Positions 23,442 through 32,433 of a stretch of DNA of 64,000 nucleotides are shown here, piece by piece. The stretch lies in NCBI GenBank assembly GCA_004557185.1, contig SFEP01000004.1:9853-73852 (forward strand), in the 5' to 3' direction. Origin of the DNA: Bacteroidales bacterium. Lineage in GTDB: Bacteria > Bacteroidota > Bacteroidia > Bacteroidales > Bacteroidaceae. Each line of letters starts with the position of its first letter. The first letter of the stretch is position 1. The notes under the pieces were generated by a model that was not told the DNA's origin, did no database searches, and saw only the letters and a list, made by a program, of their open reading frames with translations. The position numbers were made by a program, and so were the translations under genes.

Positions 23442-25001
23442 TCAGTTGACAATCACCTCGACGGCTCCGCTGAGGGTGCGCGTGATGCCGTCAGGGCCGG
23501 TGGCACGTACGTTGGAGATGTAGAAACGCTGGCCGCGGCGCAGTTCGCGCATGAGGTTGCGCTGCTTTTCGGTAAAGTCGGGTCCGGCCGAGGGTTCGGG
23601 ACGGAGGTTGCCCATGCGGTCGGCGAAGACGGTTTCAAAACTGTTGACGCGGAAGGGTATGTTGAGCAGTCCGTCGTCGATGGCGGCTGCCAGTCCGGGC
23701 GAGGCGAGGAGGGTGGCCTTGGCTACGCGGCCGCCGGGATGGCGCTCGCCGCCCACACGGAGGTAGGCTTTGGGGTCGGGGAGTTTGCGCACCTGGAAGG
23801 TGTAGGAGCCCATGGTTTGCGTGCGGCCGTTGACGGTGCCCGTGACGGTGAAGGTGACGGGGGAGCCTACCTTGCTGGGGCGTGCCACGTATTTGCCCGT
23901 GCCGCGGGCGGTGAGGGTGCCGCCGCTCATGGTGAGGTGAATTTTGTCGTGCGGTATGCCTGAGGCGGAGACGCTGATGGGGTTGTCGAAGCCGGCGTAG
24001 AGCACGTTCATGAGGTCGGCGGCCACGGTGGCTCCCTGCGGGGGTGCGATGACGTTGTACTTCTGCGTGAAGGGTCGGCGCATGGTTTCGCCCGTGGCGT
24101 TCTGCATGAGGATGTAGCCGCTGAAGCTGTATTCGCCGGGCGAGCCTGCGGTGAAGTTGTAGTGTCCGTCGGCGGCGATGCGTCGGCCGTTGACGTAGAT
24201 TTCGGGTCGCTGGGTGGTGTCGACGGCGGCCATGAAGATGCGCGAGCGGAAGGTTTCGCCGGGATAGAGCGTGGTGGCCTCAGCCGAGACGTAGGCATTG
24301 AGTTCGTTGACGCGTATGTCCTTGAGGTCGATGTTGGCGCGCAGGGTGTGGAGCACCTCGCCCTCGGCCTTGCGCACGTCGCTCTGCAGCTTGGAGAGCA
24401 TGGTGACGGCTGCTATGGCGGGCATTTCCTCGAACATGTATTGCGTCCAGTCCTTGCCGTAGTTGTCCTCGGTGCGTGGCACGTCGGTGCTGAGGTTGGA
24501 GGCGATGATGGCTCGCTGGCGTGGGTCGGTCACCTGCTGGAGCACGGCCTGGCGGAAGTGCACGATGCGCTGCAGGAGGGCCTTTCCCTGTCCACGGCGC
24601 GGGGCGAGCATGATGCGGCTGGCGGCTTCGAGGTTTTCCTTGTCGTCGAGTTTGTCGGGGTTGCCGTCGGCTCCGTCGGCCTCGCGTGCTATGGCCCAGC
24701 GCATGCTGTCGGCAAAGAGGTAGAGGTCGTCGCTCAGGGCTTTGACGGCCATGGCCTTGTCGAACCAGGGCTTGACCTTGGCGGGGTTGGCTTGGTATTG
24801 TTCCTTAAAGTCGGCGTAGAGAGCCTCGTTTTCCTTGGTAGCGTTGTCGATGGTGCGGCGCAGGCTGTCGCCTATCAGGGTGAAACCCTTGAGCACATCG
24901 CTCGACACGTTGAGCGCAAGCATCGCCAGCAGTACGATGTACAGCAGGTTGATCATTTTCTGGCGCGGCGAAACGGGGCGTTTCTTTACAGTGGATGGCA
25001 T
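23442..25001 (-). CDS. gldM: Type IX secretion motor protein GldM (PorM)
   Basis: With GldL it forms the proton-driven inner-membrane motor, and its periplasmic shaft contacts the GldK/GldN ring. The 519-residue protein starts with a short cytoplasmic basic segment and one membrane helix (RQKMINLLYIVLLAMLALNV), then a long periplasmic region of several domains. The first is helical (about 40-220) and is followed by beta-rich domains (LNAYVSAEATTLYPGETFRS, GTLTARGTGKYVARPSKVG, PDPKAYLRVGGERHPGG). Length and domain order are normal for the family. It lies 64 bp after gldL and 41 bp before gldN. Confidence 0.95.
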   Translation of the reverse strand: MPSTVKKRPVSPRQKMINLLYIVLLAMLALNVSSDVLKGFTLIGDSLRRTIDNATKENEALYADFKEQYQANPAKVKPWFDKAMAVKALSDDLYLFADSMRWAIAREADGADGNPDKLDDKENLEAASRIMLAPRRGQGKALLQRIVHFRQAVLQQVTDPRQRAIIASNLSTDVPRTEDNYGKDWTQYMFEEMPAIAAVTMLSKLQSDVRKAEGEVLHTLRANIDLKDIRVNELNAYVSAEATTLYPGETFRSRIFMAAVDTTQRPEIYVNGRRIAADGHYNFTAGSPGEYSFSGYILMQNATGETMRRPFTQKYNVIAPPQGATVAADLMNVLYAGFDNPISVSASGIPHDKIHLTMSGGTLTARGTGKYVARPSKVGSPVTFTVTGTVNGRTQTMGSYTFQVRKLPDPKAYLRVGGERHPGGRVAKATLLASPGLAAAIDDGLLNIPFRVNSFETVFADRMGNLRPEPSAGPDFTEKQRNLMRELRRGQRFYISNVRATGPDGITRTLSGAVEVIVN

Positions 25002-25065
25002 CGTAGGGTAAGGGTGTGTGAGTTAGGGTGTGGGGTGAAAAGCGTGAGGCTGGCGGGAGTCACCC

Positions 25066-25986
25066 TCATGCGTCCTGCTGCGGGGGCATGGGCCGGTTCA
25101 TGTTGACGGTGAGGGCGTCGATCATGCGGGCATAGACGTGGTTGAGCTTTTCAATCTGCTCGGCCAGGCGCTGCGTTTGCGCATTGATTTGGTCGATGGT
25201 GCCCACCTGGCAACTGATGCTCTTGAAGTGGAGGTCGTAGGTTTTGTTGATGGCGGTGAGCGTGCGGTTGAGGTTTTCCATTTCCTGACTGTCGTGTGCC
25301 AGGCGTGCGCTCTGCTCGTCGACTTTGGCGAAGGTGTCGCTCAGGGTGCGCAACTGCTCGATGTATTTGCCCGTGGCCTCCTCCATTTCGGGCGAGAGCA
25401 CGGCCTGTGCGCGGCGCAGCAGTTCGTCGTTGGCGGCGCGGATGATGGCTGCCAGGCGCTGGGCCTCGGCCTCGAAGGGTTCGCCGCCTTCGGGCGTGCC
25501 GGCGGCGATGGCTGCGCGGGCTGCTTGCACGGGGTCGGGCTGGCTGGGGGCGGGGGTTGAGGGTGCGGGCTGCGAGCCTACGGGGCCGCCTATGATGATG
25601 GTGCCGCCGCCCTGTGTGCCGCCGGCTACGGGTGTGGGGGTGGTGTCGGCAGGCGTGTCGGCTTCGTCGTCGTCGGCTTCGTCGTCGTCGGTCAGTCCGA
25701 GGCGTGCAGCAATTTCCTCGTCGGTTTCATAGTCGTGCGGCAGTTCCTTGCCTATTTCGGTTTTGTCGAAGGGACGGTCGAAGGCCGAGAGGAAGAAGAC
25801 CACGACCTCGGTGCCCATACCCACGAAGAGCATGAAGTTGCTGCCGGGAATGTGGGTGAGCTTGAAGAGGGCGCCGAGTATGACGATGGAGGCGCCCCAG
25901 GAGTAGGCGTAGTTGAGGAAGGTTTGCCCCGGCACGCTGTCCATCCAGTGCTGCAGGCGAACGACGATGTTTATCTTGCTTGACAT
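25066..25986 (-). CDS. gldL: Type IX secretion motor protein GldL (PorL)
   Basis: The inner-membrane partner of GldM in the motor. The 306-residue protein has two membrane helices near the N-terminus (TFLNYAYSWGASIVILGALF and FMLFVGMGTEVVVFFLSAF). An Asp/Glu-rich then Pro/Gly-rich linker (about 90-160) leads to a cytoplasmic coiled-coil domain ending NHVYARMIDALTVNMNRPMP. A glutamate within the second helix (GTEVV) is the sort of charged membrane residue expected for proton coupling. It lies between gldK (34 bp) and gldM (64 bp). Confidence 0.94.
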   Translation of the reverse strand: MSSKINIVVRLQHWMDSVPGQTFLNYAYSWGASIVILGALFKLTHIPGSNFMLFVGMGTEVVVFFLSAFDRPFDKTEIGKELPHDYETDEEIAARLGLTDDDEADDDEADTPADTTPTPVAGGTQGGGTIIIGGPVGSQPAPSTPAPSQPDPVQAARAAIAAGTPEGGEPFEAEAQRLAAIIRAANDELLRRAQAVLSPEMEEATGKYIEQLRTLSDTFAKVDEQSARLAHDSQEMENLNRTLTAINKTYDLHFKSISCQVGTIDQINAQTQRLAEQIEKLNHVYARMIDALTVNMNRPMPPQQDA

Positions 25987-26020
25987 ATTTGGCTAAAAAT
26001 AAGGGGTGTGACGTGGATGC

Positions 26021-27469
26021 TTATTTGCGGCGTGTGCTGTTGACGGCGCTGGCGTTGGTGGCCTTGGAGCGGACGCAGCGGAAGCCTACGTAGCAGCGGG
26101 GCTGGTTCTGGTACTCCCACGAGCGCCACGCCGAGCGTATCATGCTCATGGGGTCCTTCCATGAGCCGCCGCGCACGCTTTTACGTTTGAGCACATAGGG
26201 GTCTTCCTTGGCGGCGTTGTAGGTGAGTTGTGGGTTGATGTCGGCCATGGCCTGCACGCCGGCTTCGGTGAAGACGGTGCTGGTCCACTCGGCCACGTTG
26301 CCTGCCATGTCGAAGAGGCCGTTGGAGTTGGCGCCGTAGATGCCCACCCGCGAGGTGATGAGGTTACCGTCGTCGGTGTAGTTGCCTCGGTCGGGCTTGA
26401 AGTTGGCGTAGAAGCATCCCTCCTGGCTCTTGGCCTCGATGCCTTGCCATGGATAGGGGTTACCCTCCTTGCCGCGGGCTGCATACTCCCACTCCACCTC
26501 GGTGGGCAGGCGGTAGCGCTGTATGTAGCGGGCCTGCGGGCCCATGCCGGCCATGAGGAAGTTGGTGCGCCAGGCGCAGAAGGCTTCGGCCTGCTCCCAA
26601 GTGACGCCCACCACGGGATAGTCGTTGTAGGTGGGCGAGGAGAAGTAGAGCTTCATGTAAGGCTCGTTGTGGGCATTGGGGAAATCGTTCACCCAGCACG
26701 TGGTGTCGGGGTAGATGGGCACGATGTAGGTGTCGAGGAAGTCGTAGAGGCTGCTGAGGGGGCGCTCAATGGTTTGGCGCACAATGCGGCCGGCATCGTC
26801 AACGTAGGCGGTGTCCTTCGAAATCATCACCACCTCGTCGGGGTCGGTGGGGTGGTCGGTGTTGAGCGAGCGCTCCTCGGGGTTGAGGCGGTATTTGCGC
26901 AAGGCGGCCTTTTCGTAGTTGAACACCTCGTAGCGGTAGATGAGCTGGCGTGTGTCGAGCATGCGTGTGCCGTCGATGGGGTGGTTGACGTAGACGCTGT
27001 TGATGGCGCGCTCCTGGTCCTCGTTGGGCTTGCGCCAGGGTATGGGCTTGGCCCAGTTGAGGTGTGGCTTGACGGGGTCGCCGTTTTTGTCGACCTCAAT
27101 CTTGAAGGTTTCGTCGCCCCCGTAGGCGGGGTCGGCCAAACGTTCGCGTATGATGGAGTCGCGCACCCACTCCACAAACTGGCGGTACATGGAGTTGGTC
27201 ACCTCCGACTGGTCCATCCAGAAGCCGTCGACCGAGATGTCGCGTGTGGGAGCGTTGGTGCCCCAGAGCGAGTCGGTGTTTTCGATGCCCACCTTCAGGT
27301 ATCCGCGTTTCACCTCTATCATGCCGTAGGGTGCGGGCTCGGTGAAGGCTGCGGCGCGCTGCCCCGTCACCTCGCCACCGTTTTGCATGGCACGGCTGCT
27401 GCCCATGCAGGAGTGCAGCAGCAGGGCGGCTGTGAGGGACATAAAGAGTGCTGAGAGGAAATGTTTCAT
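26021..27469 (-). CDS. gldK: Type IX secretion lipoprotein GldK (PorK)
   Basis: An outer-membrane-attached lipoprotein that makes the periplasmic ring with GldN. The start at MKHFLSALFMSLTAALLLHS gives a lipobox (LHSC, Cys 21) and 482 residues; a longer frame upstream lacks a usable signal. The bulk is a formylglycine-generating-enzyme-like (sulfatase-modifying factor) fold: ISVDGFWMDQSEVTNSMYRQ, VVGVTWEQAEAFCAWRTNFL, RLPTEVEWEYAARGKEG, FDMAGNVAEWTSTVF, RGGSWKDPMSMIRSAWR and CYVGFRCVR. The fold is used structurally here. It follows porP by 117 bp. Confidence 0.95.
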   Translation of the reverse strand: MKHFLSALFMSLTAALLLHSCMGSSRAMQNGGEVTGQRAAAFTEPAPYGMIEVKRGYLKVGIENTDSLWGTNAPTRDISVDGFWMDQSEVTNSMYRQFVEWVRDSIIRERLADPAYGGDETFKIEVDKNGDPVKPHLNWAKPIPWRKPNEDQERAINSVYVNHPIDGTRMLDTRQLIYRYEVFNYEKAALRKYRLNPEERSLNTDHPTDPDEVVMISKDTAYVDDAGRIVRQTIERPLSSLYDFLDTYIVPIYPDTTCWVNDFPNAHNEPYMKLYFSSPTYNDYPVVGVTWEQAEAFCAWRTNFLMAGMGPQARYIQRYRLPTEVEWEYAARGKEGNPYPWQGIEAKSQEGCFYANFKPDRGNYTDDGNLITSRVGIYGANSNGLFDMAGNVAEWTSTVFTEAGVQAMADINPQLTYNAAKEDPYVLKRKSVRGGSWKDPMSMIRSAWRSWEYQNQPRCYVGFRCVRSKATNASAVNSTRRK

Positions 27470-27586
27470 GTCGGAATGCAAGGATGTGTTCTTGGTTTTG
27501 TGCTGGTTGGGTTCTGTAGGTTGCTGCGCGGCGAGGGTTTTCACGCCCCTTTCCTTTTATTATATATATATGGAGTGGAGGGGCGC

Positions 27587-28537
27587 TTACAGGTAGCGCA
27601 CGCTGCGGTGCAGGTTGCGGCCTTTTTTGCCCAGGTTGAGCTCGAGGCGGTAGCCGAGTGTCACCTCATGTTGCCCCGCGCCGAAACCCATGCCCGAGGT
27701 GTTGGCCTCGTAGGAGTAGCTGAGGTCCACGCCGTGGAACATGCCGCCCACAAAGAGGGCTACGCTGTGCTGCGGCGCATAGTTCACACCGCCGTAGAGG
27801 CGCTTCTTCTCATGCTGGTACTGCAAACGCGCCGTGATGTCGGCACGGAAGGCGCTGCCGTCGTAGCGCAGCAACATGGTGGGCGATATTGTGAAAAACG
27901 GGCTTTTCGTCCTTATATTGTATCCAGCCGTTAAATTATACAGACGTTTTACCGAAAACTGGTTCGTTTCGCCCAGCATAACGGTGGGTGCGGTGAGGTG
28001 CTGGCTGGCCAGACCCACGTACCACGACTTGTGGTGGTAGTAGATGCCGGCGCTGAGGTCGAACTTCGACCCGCTGAGGTCGGTGGTGGGAAAGGCGGGG
28101 TCGTTGGCCTCGCCGAGGTCGGCCTTCGAGCCTGTGATGCTCTCGTTGAGCATGTCGGCCTGCGCGCCGATGCTCAGTTGGCCGCCCCACAACTTGAAGT
28201 GGTAGGCGTATTGCAGGGCAAAGCGCTTGTGCGAGAAGAGGCCGAAGGCGTCGTTCATAAACGTGACGCCTACGCCGTGCCGCGATTTGCCCAGACGGAA
28301 AGCCATGTCGGCGCCCGCATAGATGGTGCTGCCGCCGTCGTCGTAGCCTGCCGCATGCGTCTGCACCGCGGCGTTGATGGTGAGTTCGGGAGCGCGGCCC
28401 ACGGTGGCGGGGTTGAACTGCGGTTCCATCAGCCAGTAGTGCACAAAGGCAGGGTCCTGCTGCGCACGGAGCGGCAGGACGGCAAACAGGCACAGCAGCA
28501 AGCAAAGCCCTAAGGGGGAAAAACGTGTGAAATGCAT
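27587..28537 (-). CDS. porP: Type IX secretion outer-membrane protein PorP/SprF family
   Basis: An outer-membrane barrel of the type IX machinery. I take the start at MHFTRFSPLGLCLLLCLFAV, with a cut near PLRAQ, giving 316 residues. The conserved beginning QDPAFVHYWLMEPQFNPATV and later SFGVG/GVGVTFMNDAFGLFSHK, LSAGIYYHHKSWYVGLASQH and GVNYAPQHSVALFVGGMFHG are characteristic of the family. It is the first gene of the operon porP-gldK-gldL-gldM-gldN, preceded by an array of three 84-bp promoter repeats. It is divergent from the AraC regulator gene at 29017. Confidence 0.92.
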   Translation of the reverse strand: MHFTRFSPLGLCLLLCLFAVLPLRAQQDPAFVHYWLMEPQFNPATVGRAPELTINAAVQTHAAGYDDGGSTIYAGADMAFRLGKSRHGVGVTFMNDAFGLFSHKRFALQYAYHFKLWGGQLSIGAQADMLNESITGSKADLGEANDPAFPTTDLSGSKFDLSAGIYYHHKSWYVGLASQHLTAPTVMLGETNQFSVKRLYNLTAGYNIRTKSPFFTISPTMLLRYDGSAFRADITARLQYQHEKKRLYGGVNYAPQHSVALFVGGMFHGVDLSYSYEANTSGMGFGAGQHEVTLGYRLELNLGKKGRNLHRSVRYL

Positions 28538-28583
28538 TATCCGGTATATTACAACCAACCAGGCGGACGGCTGCAAGACGAGG

Positions 28584-28806
28584 CAAAGGTAGTGAAAGGC
28601 GAGAGGAGAGCAAAGGAAGAGGCGCAGCATTTTCACTTTGCTATCCCGAGCCGCATCCAACCTTATCAAAAGGTAGTGAAAGGCGAGAGGAGAGCAAAAT
28701 GAAAGGCTGCAGCTTTTTCACTTTGCTATCCCGGGCCGCATCCTACCTTATCAAAAGGTAGTGAAAGGCGAGAGGAGAGCAAAATGAAAGGCTGCAGCTT
28801 TTTCAC
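28584..28806 (-). promoter_or_regulatory. Array of three 84/85-bp promoter repeats in front of the type IX operon
   Basis: On the minus strand each unit has TTTG (28614-28611), or TTTT/TTTG in copies 2 and 3 (28698-28695, 28783-28780), then 19 bp and a -7 box (TACCTTTG 28591-28584; TACCTTTT 28675-28668; TACCTTTT about 28760-28753). Only the gene-proximal copy is perfect, starting near 28577, about 40 nt before porP. The units share GGCGAGAGGAGAGCAAA and TATCCCGAGCCGCATCC with the dnaX and left-edge arrays. The remaining 28807-29016 contains only the AraC-gene leader with a weak ATAACCTTTG box near 28948. Confidence 0.8.
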
Positions 28807-29016
28807 TTTTCACCCTGAGTGGAATGCGTGGCGAGAAAGCGTGCCCCACACTTCAGGCATCCATCCTTTACAGCGAAATGCGGTCAGCCACACGCTGAGC
28901 ATCGAAAAAAAAATCGACACACAGGGACATCTTTCTCATAAAAAATATAACCTTTGCACTACTTTTATTTTTCAAGCAAGCAGCAATCCATCAGCCCCTT
29001 TATACACAGAACTGCC

Positions 29017-30057
29017 ATGACTGAACCGTACGGCCTCACCAACCTGCTATCGTTCCTGATAGGCTTGAGCACGGCCTTCTATACCATCTTTTCCCTACAC
29101 ATTCTCTTCTTCCGCAAGAATCGGACACGCTTCCAGACGGTGCTGGGCATCATTCTCGCCATTTGGGCCGTGTCGACCGTCAAGGACCTGGTCATCACGT
29201 TTCCCGGCAGGTATGTCTCCGACGTGCTTAACTGGATTCTGCTCATCGACGGGTGGTCGGCCATCACCTACACCGTGTTTGTGTTCGAGGTGACCATGCC
29301 GGGTTGGACGACACTGCGCAAGCTCCTTCTGCTGGCGCTGCCCTTTTTCCTTTTCACCGTGGCCTACGCCCTCTTCCGCAGAGAGGAAATTATGGATGCC
29401 TTCGCCCTGTTTCTGTGGTGCTACGGCTGGGCCGTGGTCCTCATCGGCTATGTGCGGTCCCGCAAGTACCTTCGCTACGTGCGGAACAATTTCTCCGAGA
29501 TCGACACCATCGACATCAGCTGGCTGCGTCCCGTCTTCTTCTTTGCCATTGTCAGCCAGTTGCTGTGGCTCTTCACCTCGCTCTATGCCGACATGCTGAC
29601 CGACATACTCTATTACATCAGCACCATCATTCTGTGGCTCATGGTGTTGAAATACAGTTGGAATTTCCACCCCATCATCACGAGAGAGGAAACAGTCCCC
29701 CTGTCCAACCGTCCGTTGCTGGCCAAGGGCGTAGTCGAGCGTGTGGTGGAGGAGCAACGGCTCTATCTGAAAAAAGGCATCACCCTCTACGACGTGGCGC
29801 AGGCCCTCAACACCAACCGCACCTATGTGAGCCGATACATGAGCCAGGTGCGCGGCCAGACCTTCTACGACTACATCAACCAACTGCGCATCGAGCGCGT
29901 CAGTCTGCCCATGATGCAGGAGCATCCCGAATACAAGCTCGAACATGTGGCCGAGAAGAGCGGCTTCGGCTGCGTCTCCACCTTCCGCCGTGCCTTTGTG
30001 AAATACACAGGCCAAATGCCCGGCCAAGGCATGACGGTGCACGAGGGTGCCAACTAA
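29017..30057 (+). CDS. Membrane-embedded AraC-family transcription regulator
   Basis: A 346-residue protein combining an N-terminal membrane region with a C-terminal DNA-binding domain. The start at MTEPYGLTNLLSFLIGLSTA is chosen. Six to seven hydrophobic segments are visible to about residue 220, for example FYTIFSLHILFF, VLGIILAIWAVSTV, LLLLALPFFLFTVAYALF and DILYYISTIILWLMVLKYSW. The AraC-type helix-turn-helix domain (about 245-340) has ITLYDVAQALNTNRTYVSRY, FYDYINQLRIERV and EHVAEKSGFGCVSTFRRAF. It is divergent from the type IX operon, 479 bp away. I infer that it senses an envelope signal; the target is unknown. Confidence 0.88.
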   Translation: MTEPYGLTNLLSFLIGLSTAFYTIFSLHILFFRKNRTRFQTVLGIILAIWAVSTVKDLVITFPGRYVSDVLNWILLIDGWSAITYTVFVFEVTMPGWTTLRKLLLLALPFFLFTVAYALFRREEIMDAFALFLWCYGWAVVLIGYVRSRKYLRYVRNNFSEIDTIDISWLRPVFFFAIVSQLLWLFTSLYADMLTDILYYISTIILWLMVLKYSWNFHPIITREETVPLSNRPLLAKGVVERVVEEQRLYLKKGITLYDVAQALNTNRTYVSRYMSQVRGQTFYDYINQLRIERVSLPMMQEHPEYKLEHVAEKSGFGCVSTFRRAFVKYTGQMPGQGMTVHEGAN

Positions 30058-30159
30058 ACCGGCGAAAACGTGGAGAAAACAGACACGCTGCACGCATAGC
30101 GAAACGGAGAAGCCGGCCAAGCGCATCGGCAGCCGGCCTCTGCCGGCAGTCGGCCTCAG

Positions 30160-32001
30160 CTAAAAGGGGAAGAGCAGGGGCAAGGCCAGGAGCATCACTG
30201 CACCAAGGGCCAACTGCAAAGGCAAGCCCACTTGCAGATACTGCATAGGCGTGTAGCCGCCGGCCGACATCACCAGCGCGTTGGGCGGTGTGCTGAACGG
30301 CGAGGCAAAGCACATGCTCGCGGCCACCGTCACGGCCATCAGCAAGGGCACCGCGCTCACCCCCTGCGCCGCCGCAGCCTGCAAGGCTATGGGCGCCATG
30401 AGCACCGCCGTCACCGTGTTCGAAATGAAGAACGTGAGCAACGACGTAGCCACATACACGGCGGCCAGCAGGGCATAAGGCCCGTAGTGGCCCACAGCCT
30501 TCACCAGCGCCTCCGACAGGAGGTCGTCGGCCCCCGTCTTCTCCAGCGCCACGGCCATGGGCAGCATCGAGGCAAAGAGTATGAGGCTCTCCCAGTTGAT
30601 GGTTTTGTAGGCCGCCTCCACACTGCGCACACAGCCTGTGAATATCATGGCCACAGCGGCCAGCACCACGGCGGTAACGGGGGCTACGGGTATGAAGTCG
30701 AAGGCCATGACCACCACCATGAGCACCATGATGAGGGCAGCCAGCGGCGCCTTATAGTCGAGTGTCACGCGGGCTGCGTGGGCCGCGGGTTGCCCCAGCA
30801 CCAGCCATTCGTTGCCGTCGCGCTCGCCCAGAGCGGCCATCCGCTTCCACGAGCCTTGCACCAGCACAATGTCCGAGGGGCGCAGCCTCAGCCCCGCCAG
30901 CCCTTCGGTGTGGCAGGTGTCGCCGCGCCGCACACCCAGCACCGAGAGGCCGTAGGTGGAGCGGAACTCCGTTTCGGCCACGGTGCGCCCCACCAGCGAC
31001 GAGGTGGCAGGCAGCAGCACTTCAGCCAGTCCGAGGTGGAAAAAGTCGAGCGAGGGCTGCGCAGCCGTGTTGGCGGCTTGCAGCGCGTAGTCGTGCGTAA
31101 GGCGTGCCACCGCCACCTCTTCGCCCCGCAGATAGAGCACATCGCCCGGCCGCAGCGGCGTGTCGGGGTTCGTTATCTGCCTCACATCGTGCAGGGCCGG
31201 GGCATGCGATGCACTGCAGCGTCGCACCTCTATCACGTTCACGCCGTAGTCGGCCTGCAGCGCGAGGCTGCGCAGCGTCATGCCCACCATGGGCGAGGCC
31301 GCCCCGATGCGCCGCAGCACGAGGTCGGCGTCAATGCCATACTCCCGCGCCAGGCTGCGTGGCCCGCGGTGCTGCGCCGCCTCGGCCTGCTGTGTGCGGC
31401 GGCCCAGAAAGCGGCGGCTCAGCGGCAGCAGCACAGCCGTGCCCACCGCCACGCAGAGCAGTCCCACGGGAGTGAACGAGAAGAAGCCGGGCGCCTCGTA
31501 GCCCGCAGCGGCCAGGGCATCGCGCACAATGAGGTTGGGCGGCGTACCAATGAGCGTGAGCATGCCGCCCATGCTCCCTGCAAAGGCCAGCGGCATGAGA
31601 AAGCGCGAAGGCGGCAGCCCCGCACCGCGGGCCAGGCTCACCACGATGGGCAGCATGAGAGCCACCGTACCCGTGTTGCTCACAAAGGCTCCCACCAGCG
31701 CAGTGGTGAGCATGAGCAGCACAAAGATGCGCGTTTCCCGACCACCTGCCAGGCCCAGGATGCCCTCGCCCAGACGTTTGGCCAGTCCCGTGCCGAAAAT
31801 GCCGCCCCCCACTATGAAGAGGCCGCCCATCATCACCACGAGCGGGTTCGAAAAGCCCGTCAGCGCCTCCTCAGGCGTCAGCACGCCCGTCAGCACCAGC
31901 CCGAGGGCCGAGCAAATGGCTACAAGGTCGGCACGCACACGGCCCCAGGCAAAGCACAGAGCCGTCACAACCAGAATGGCAAGTGTCGTAATCATAGGCA
32001 A
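30160..32001 (-). CDS. SLC13-type anion permease with two RCK-C domains
   Basis: A 613-residue inner-membrane carrier of the SLC13/DASS kind, probably moving sulfate, phosphate or dicarboxylates with sodium. The N-terminal membrane half (to about 185) has VSNTGTVALMLPIVVSLA and GSMGGMLTLIGTPPNLIVRD, where GTPPN is the family's substrate loop. Residues about 215-390 hold two TrkA-C/RCK-C regulatory domains (RSLALQADYGVNVIEVRR, PGDVLYLRGEEVAVARL, EFRSTYGLSVLGVRRG). A second membrane half ends the chain with NTVTAVLMAPIALQAAAA and FASPFSTPPNALVMSAGGYT. It is convergent with the AraC gene. The substrate cannot be told from sequence. Confidence 0.88.
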   Translation of the reverse strand: MPMITTLAILVVTALCFAWGRVRADLVAICSALGLVLTGVLTPEEALTGFSNPLVVMMGGLFIVGGGIFGTGLAKRLGEGILGLAGGRETRIFVLLMLTTALVGAFVSNTGTVALMLPIVVSLARGAGLPPSRFLMPLAFAGSMGGMLTLIGTPPNLIVRDALAAAGYEAPGFFSFTPVGLLCVAVGTAVLLPLSRRFLGRRTQQAEAAQHRGPRSLAREYGIDADLVLRRIGAASPMVGMTLRSLALQADYGVNVIEVRRCSASHAPALHDVRQITNPDTPLRPGDVLYLRGEEVAVARLTHDYALQAANTAAQPSLDFFHLGLAEVLLPATSSLVGRTVAETEFRSTYGLSVLGVRRGDTCHTEGLAGLRLRPSDIVLVQGSWKRMAALGERDGNEWLVLGQPAAHAARVTLDYKAPLAALIMVLMVVVMAFDFIPVAPVTAVVLAAVAMIFTGCVRSVEAAYKTINWESLILFASMLPMAVALEKTGADDLLSEALVKAVGHYGPYALLAAVYVATSLLTFFISNTVTAVLMAPIALQAAAAQGVSAVPLLMAVTVAASMCFASPFSTPPNALVMSAGGYTPMQYLQVGLPLQLALGAVMLLALPLLFPF

Positions 32002-32180
32002 AAGGGTATGAGTGTTTGTAGGTCATCAGGCGAAAGGCTGGAAAAGCCGCCACGCCCCACAGCCTGCCGAGCGGTGCACCCACCGCCCTATTCAACAACA
32101 AAGGCCACACGCTTGCGGGTGTGACCTGTACGGAAAGAACGCAGTGGCACAGCGGCCACTCCTTCATGAATAGAGGAAAA

Positions 32181-32255
32181 TGGTACCCCCACTGAGAATC
32201 GAACTCAGATCACTGCTTTAGGAGAGCGGTGTTCTATCCATTGAACTATGAGGGC
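32181..32255 (-). tRNA. tRNA-Arg (anticodon CCU)
   Basis: The minus strand folds as a cloverleaf: acceptor GCCCTCA/TGGGGGT, D arm GTTC-AATGGATA-GAAC, anticodon arm CCGCT-CTCCTAA-AGCAG with anticodon CCT, a 4-nt variable loop, T arm CTGAG-TTCGATT-CTCAG, discriminator A and an encoded CCA end (32181-32183). The second pair of the anticodon stem is C against A, and the acceptor has two G-U pairs. The gene reads AGG codons. A good promoter lies 12-50 bp upstream. Confidence 0.93.
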
Positions 32256-32273
32256 GCTTGCGTTTCGGCGCGA

Positions 32274-32306
32274 CAAAGATAGGAAAAAAATCGGGTTCCT
32301 TGCAAA
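32274..32306 (-). promoter_or_regulatory. Promoter of tRNA-Arg
   Basis: On the minus strand, TTTG (32306-32303), 21 bp, TATCTTTG (32281-32274). Transcription would start near 32267, twelve bases before the mature tRNA. It is back-to-back with the promoter at 32339-32368. Confidence 0.7.
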
Positions 32307-32338
32307 TAGCCGTAGCAAGGAAACACCGCCCACCCACT

Positions 32339-32368
32339 TTTGTTTTAAGGGGAATATCCTTAAATTTG
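32339..32368 (+). promoter_or_regulatory. Promoter of the SpoU methyltransferase gene
   Basis: TTTG (32339-32342), 18 bp, TAAATTTG (32361-32368). The start would be near 32375, about 60 nt before the ATG at 32434. Confidence 0.65.
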
Positions 32369-32433
32369 CCCCGCCGCCACCGCGCCCTCCTTCTGCCCGC
32401 GGCGGCATTTCTCCGTTTCACCCCCACCCCACC

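Noticed and set aside
30232..32124. 630-codon plus-strand frame over the SLC13 permease
   Set aside because: Extreme His/Arg/Gln composition typical of antisense translation of a GC-rich membrane protein gene.
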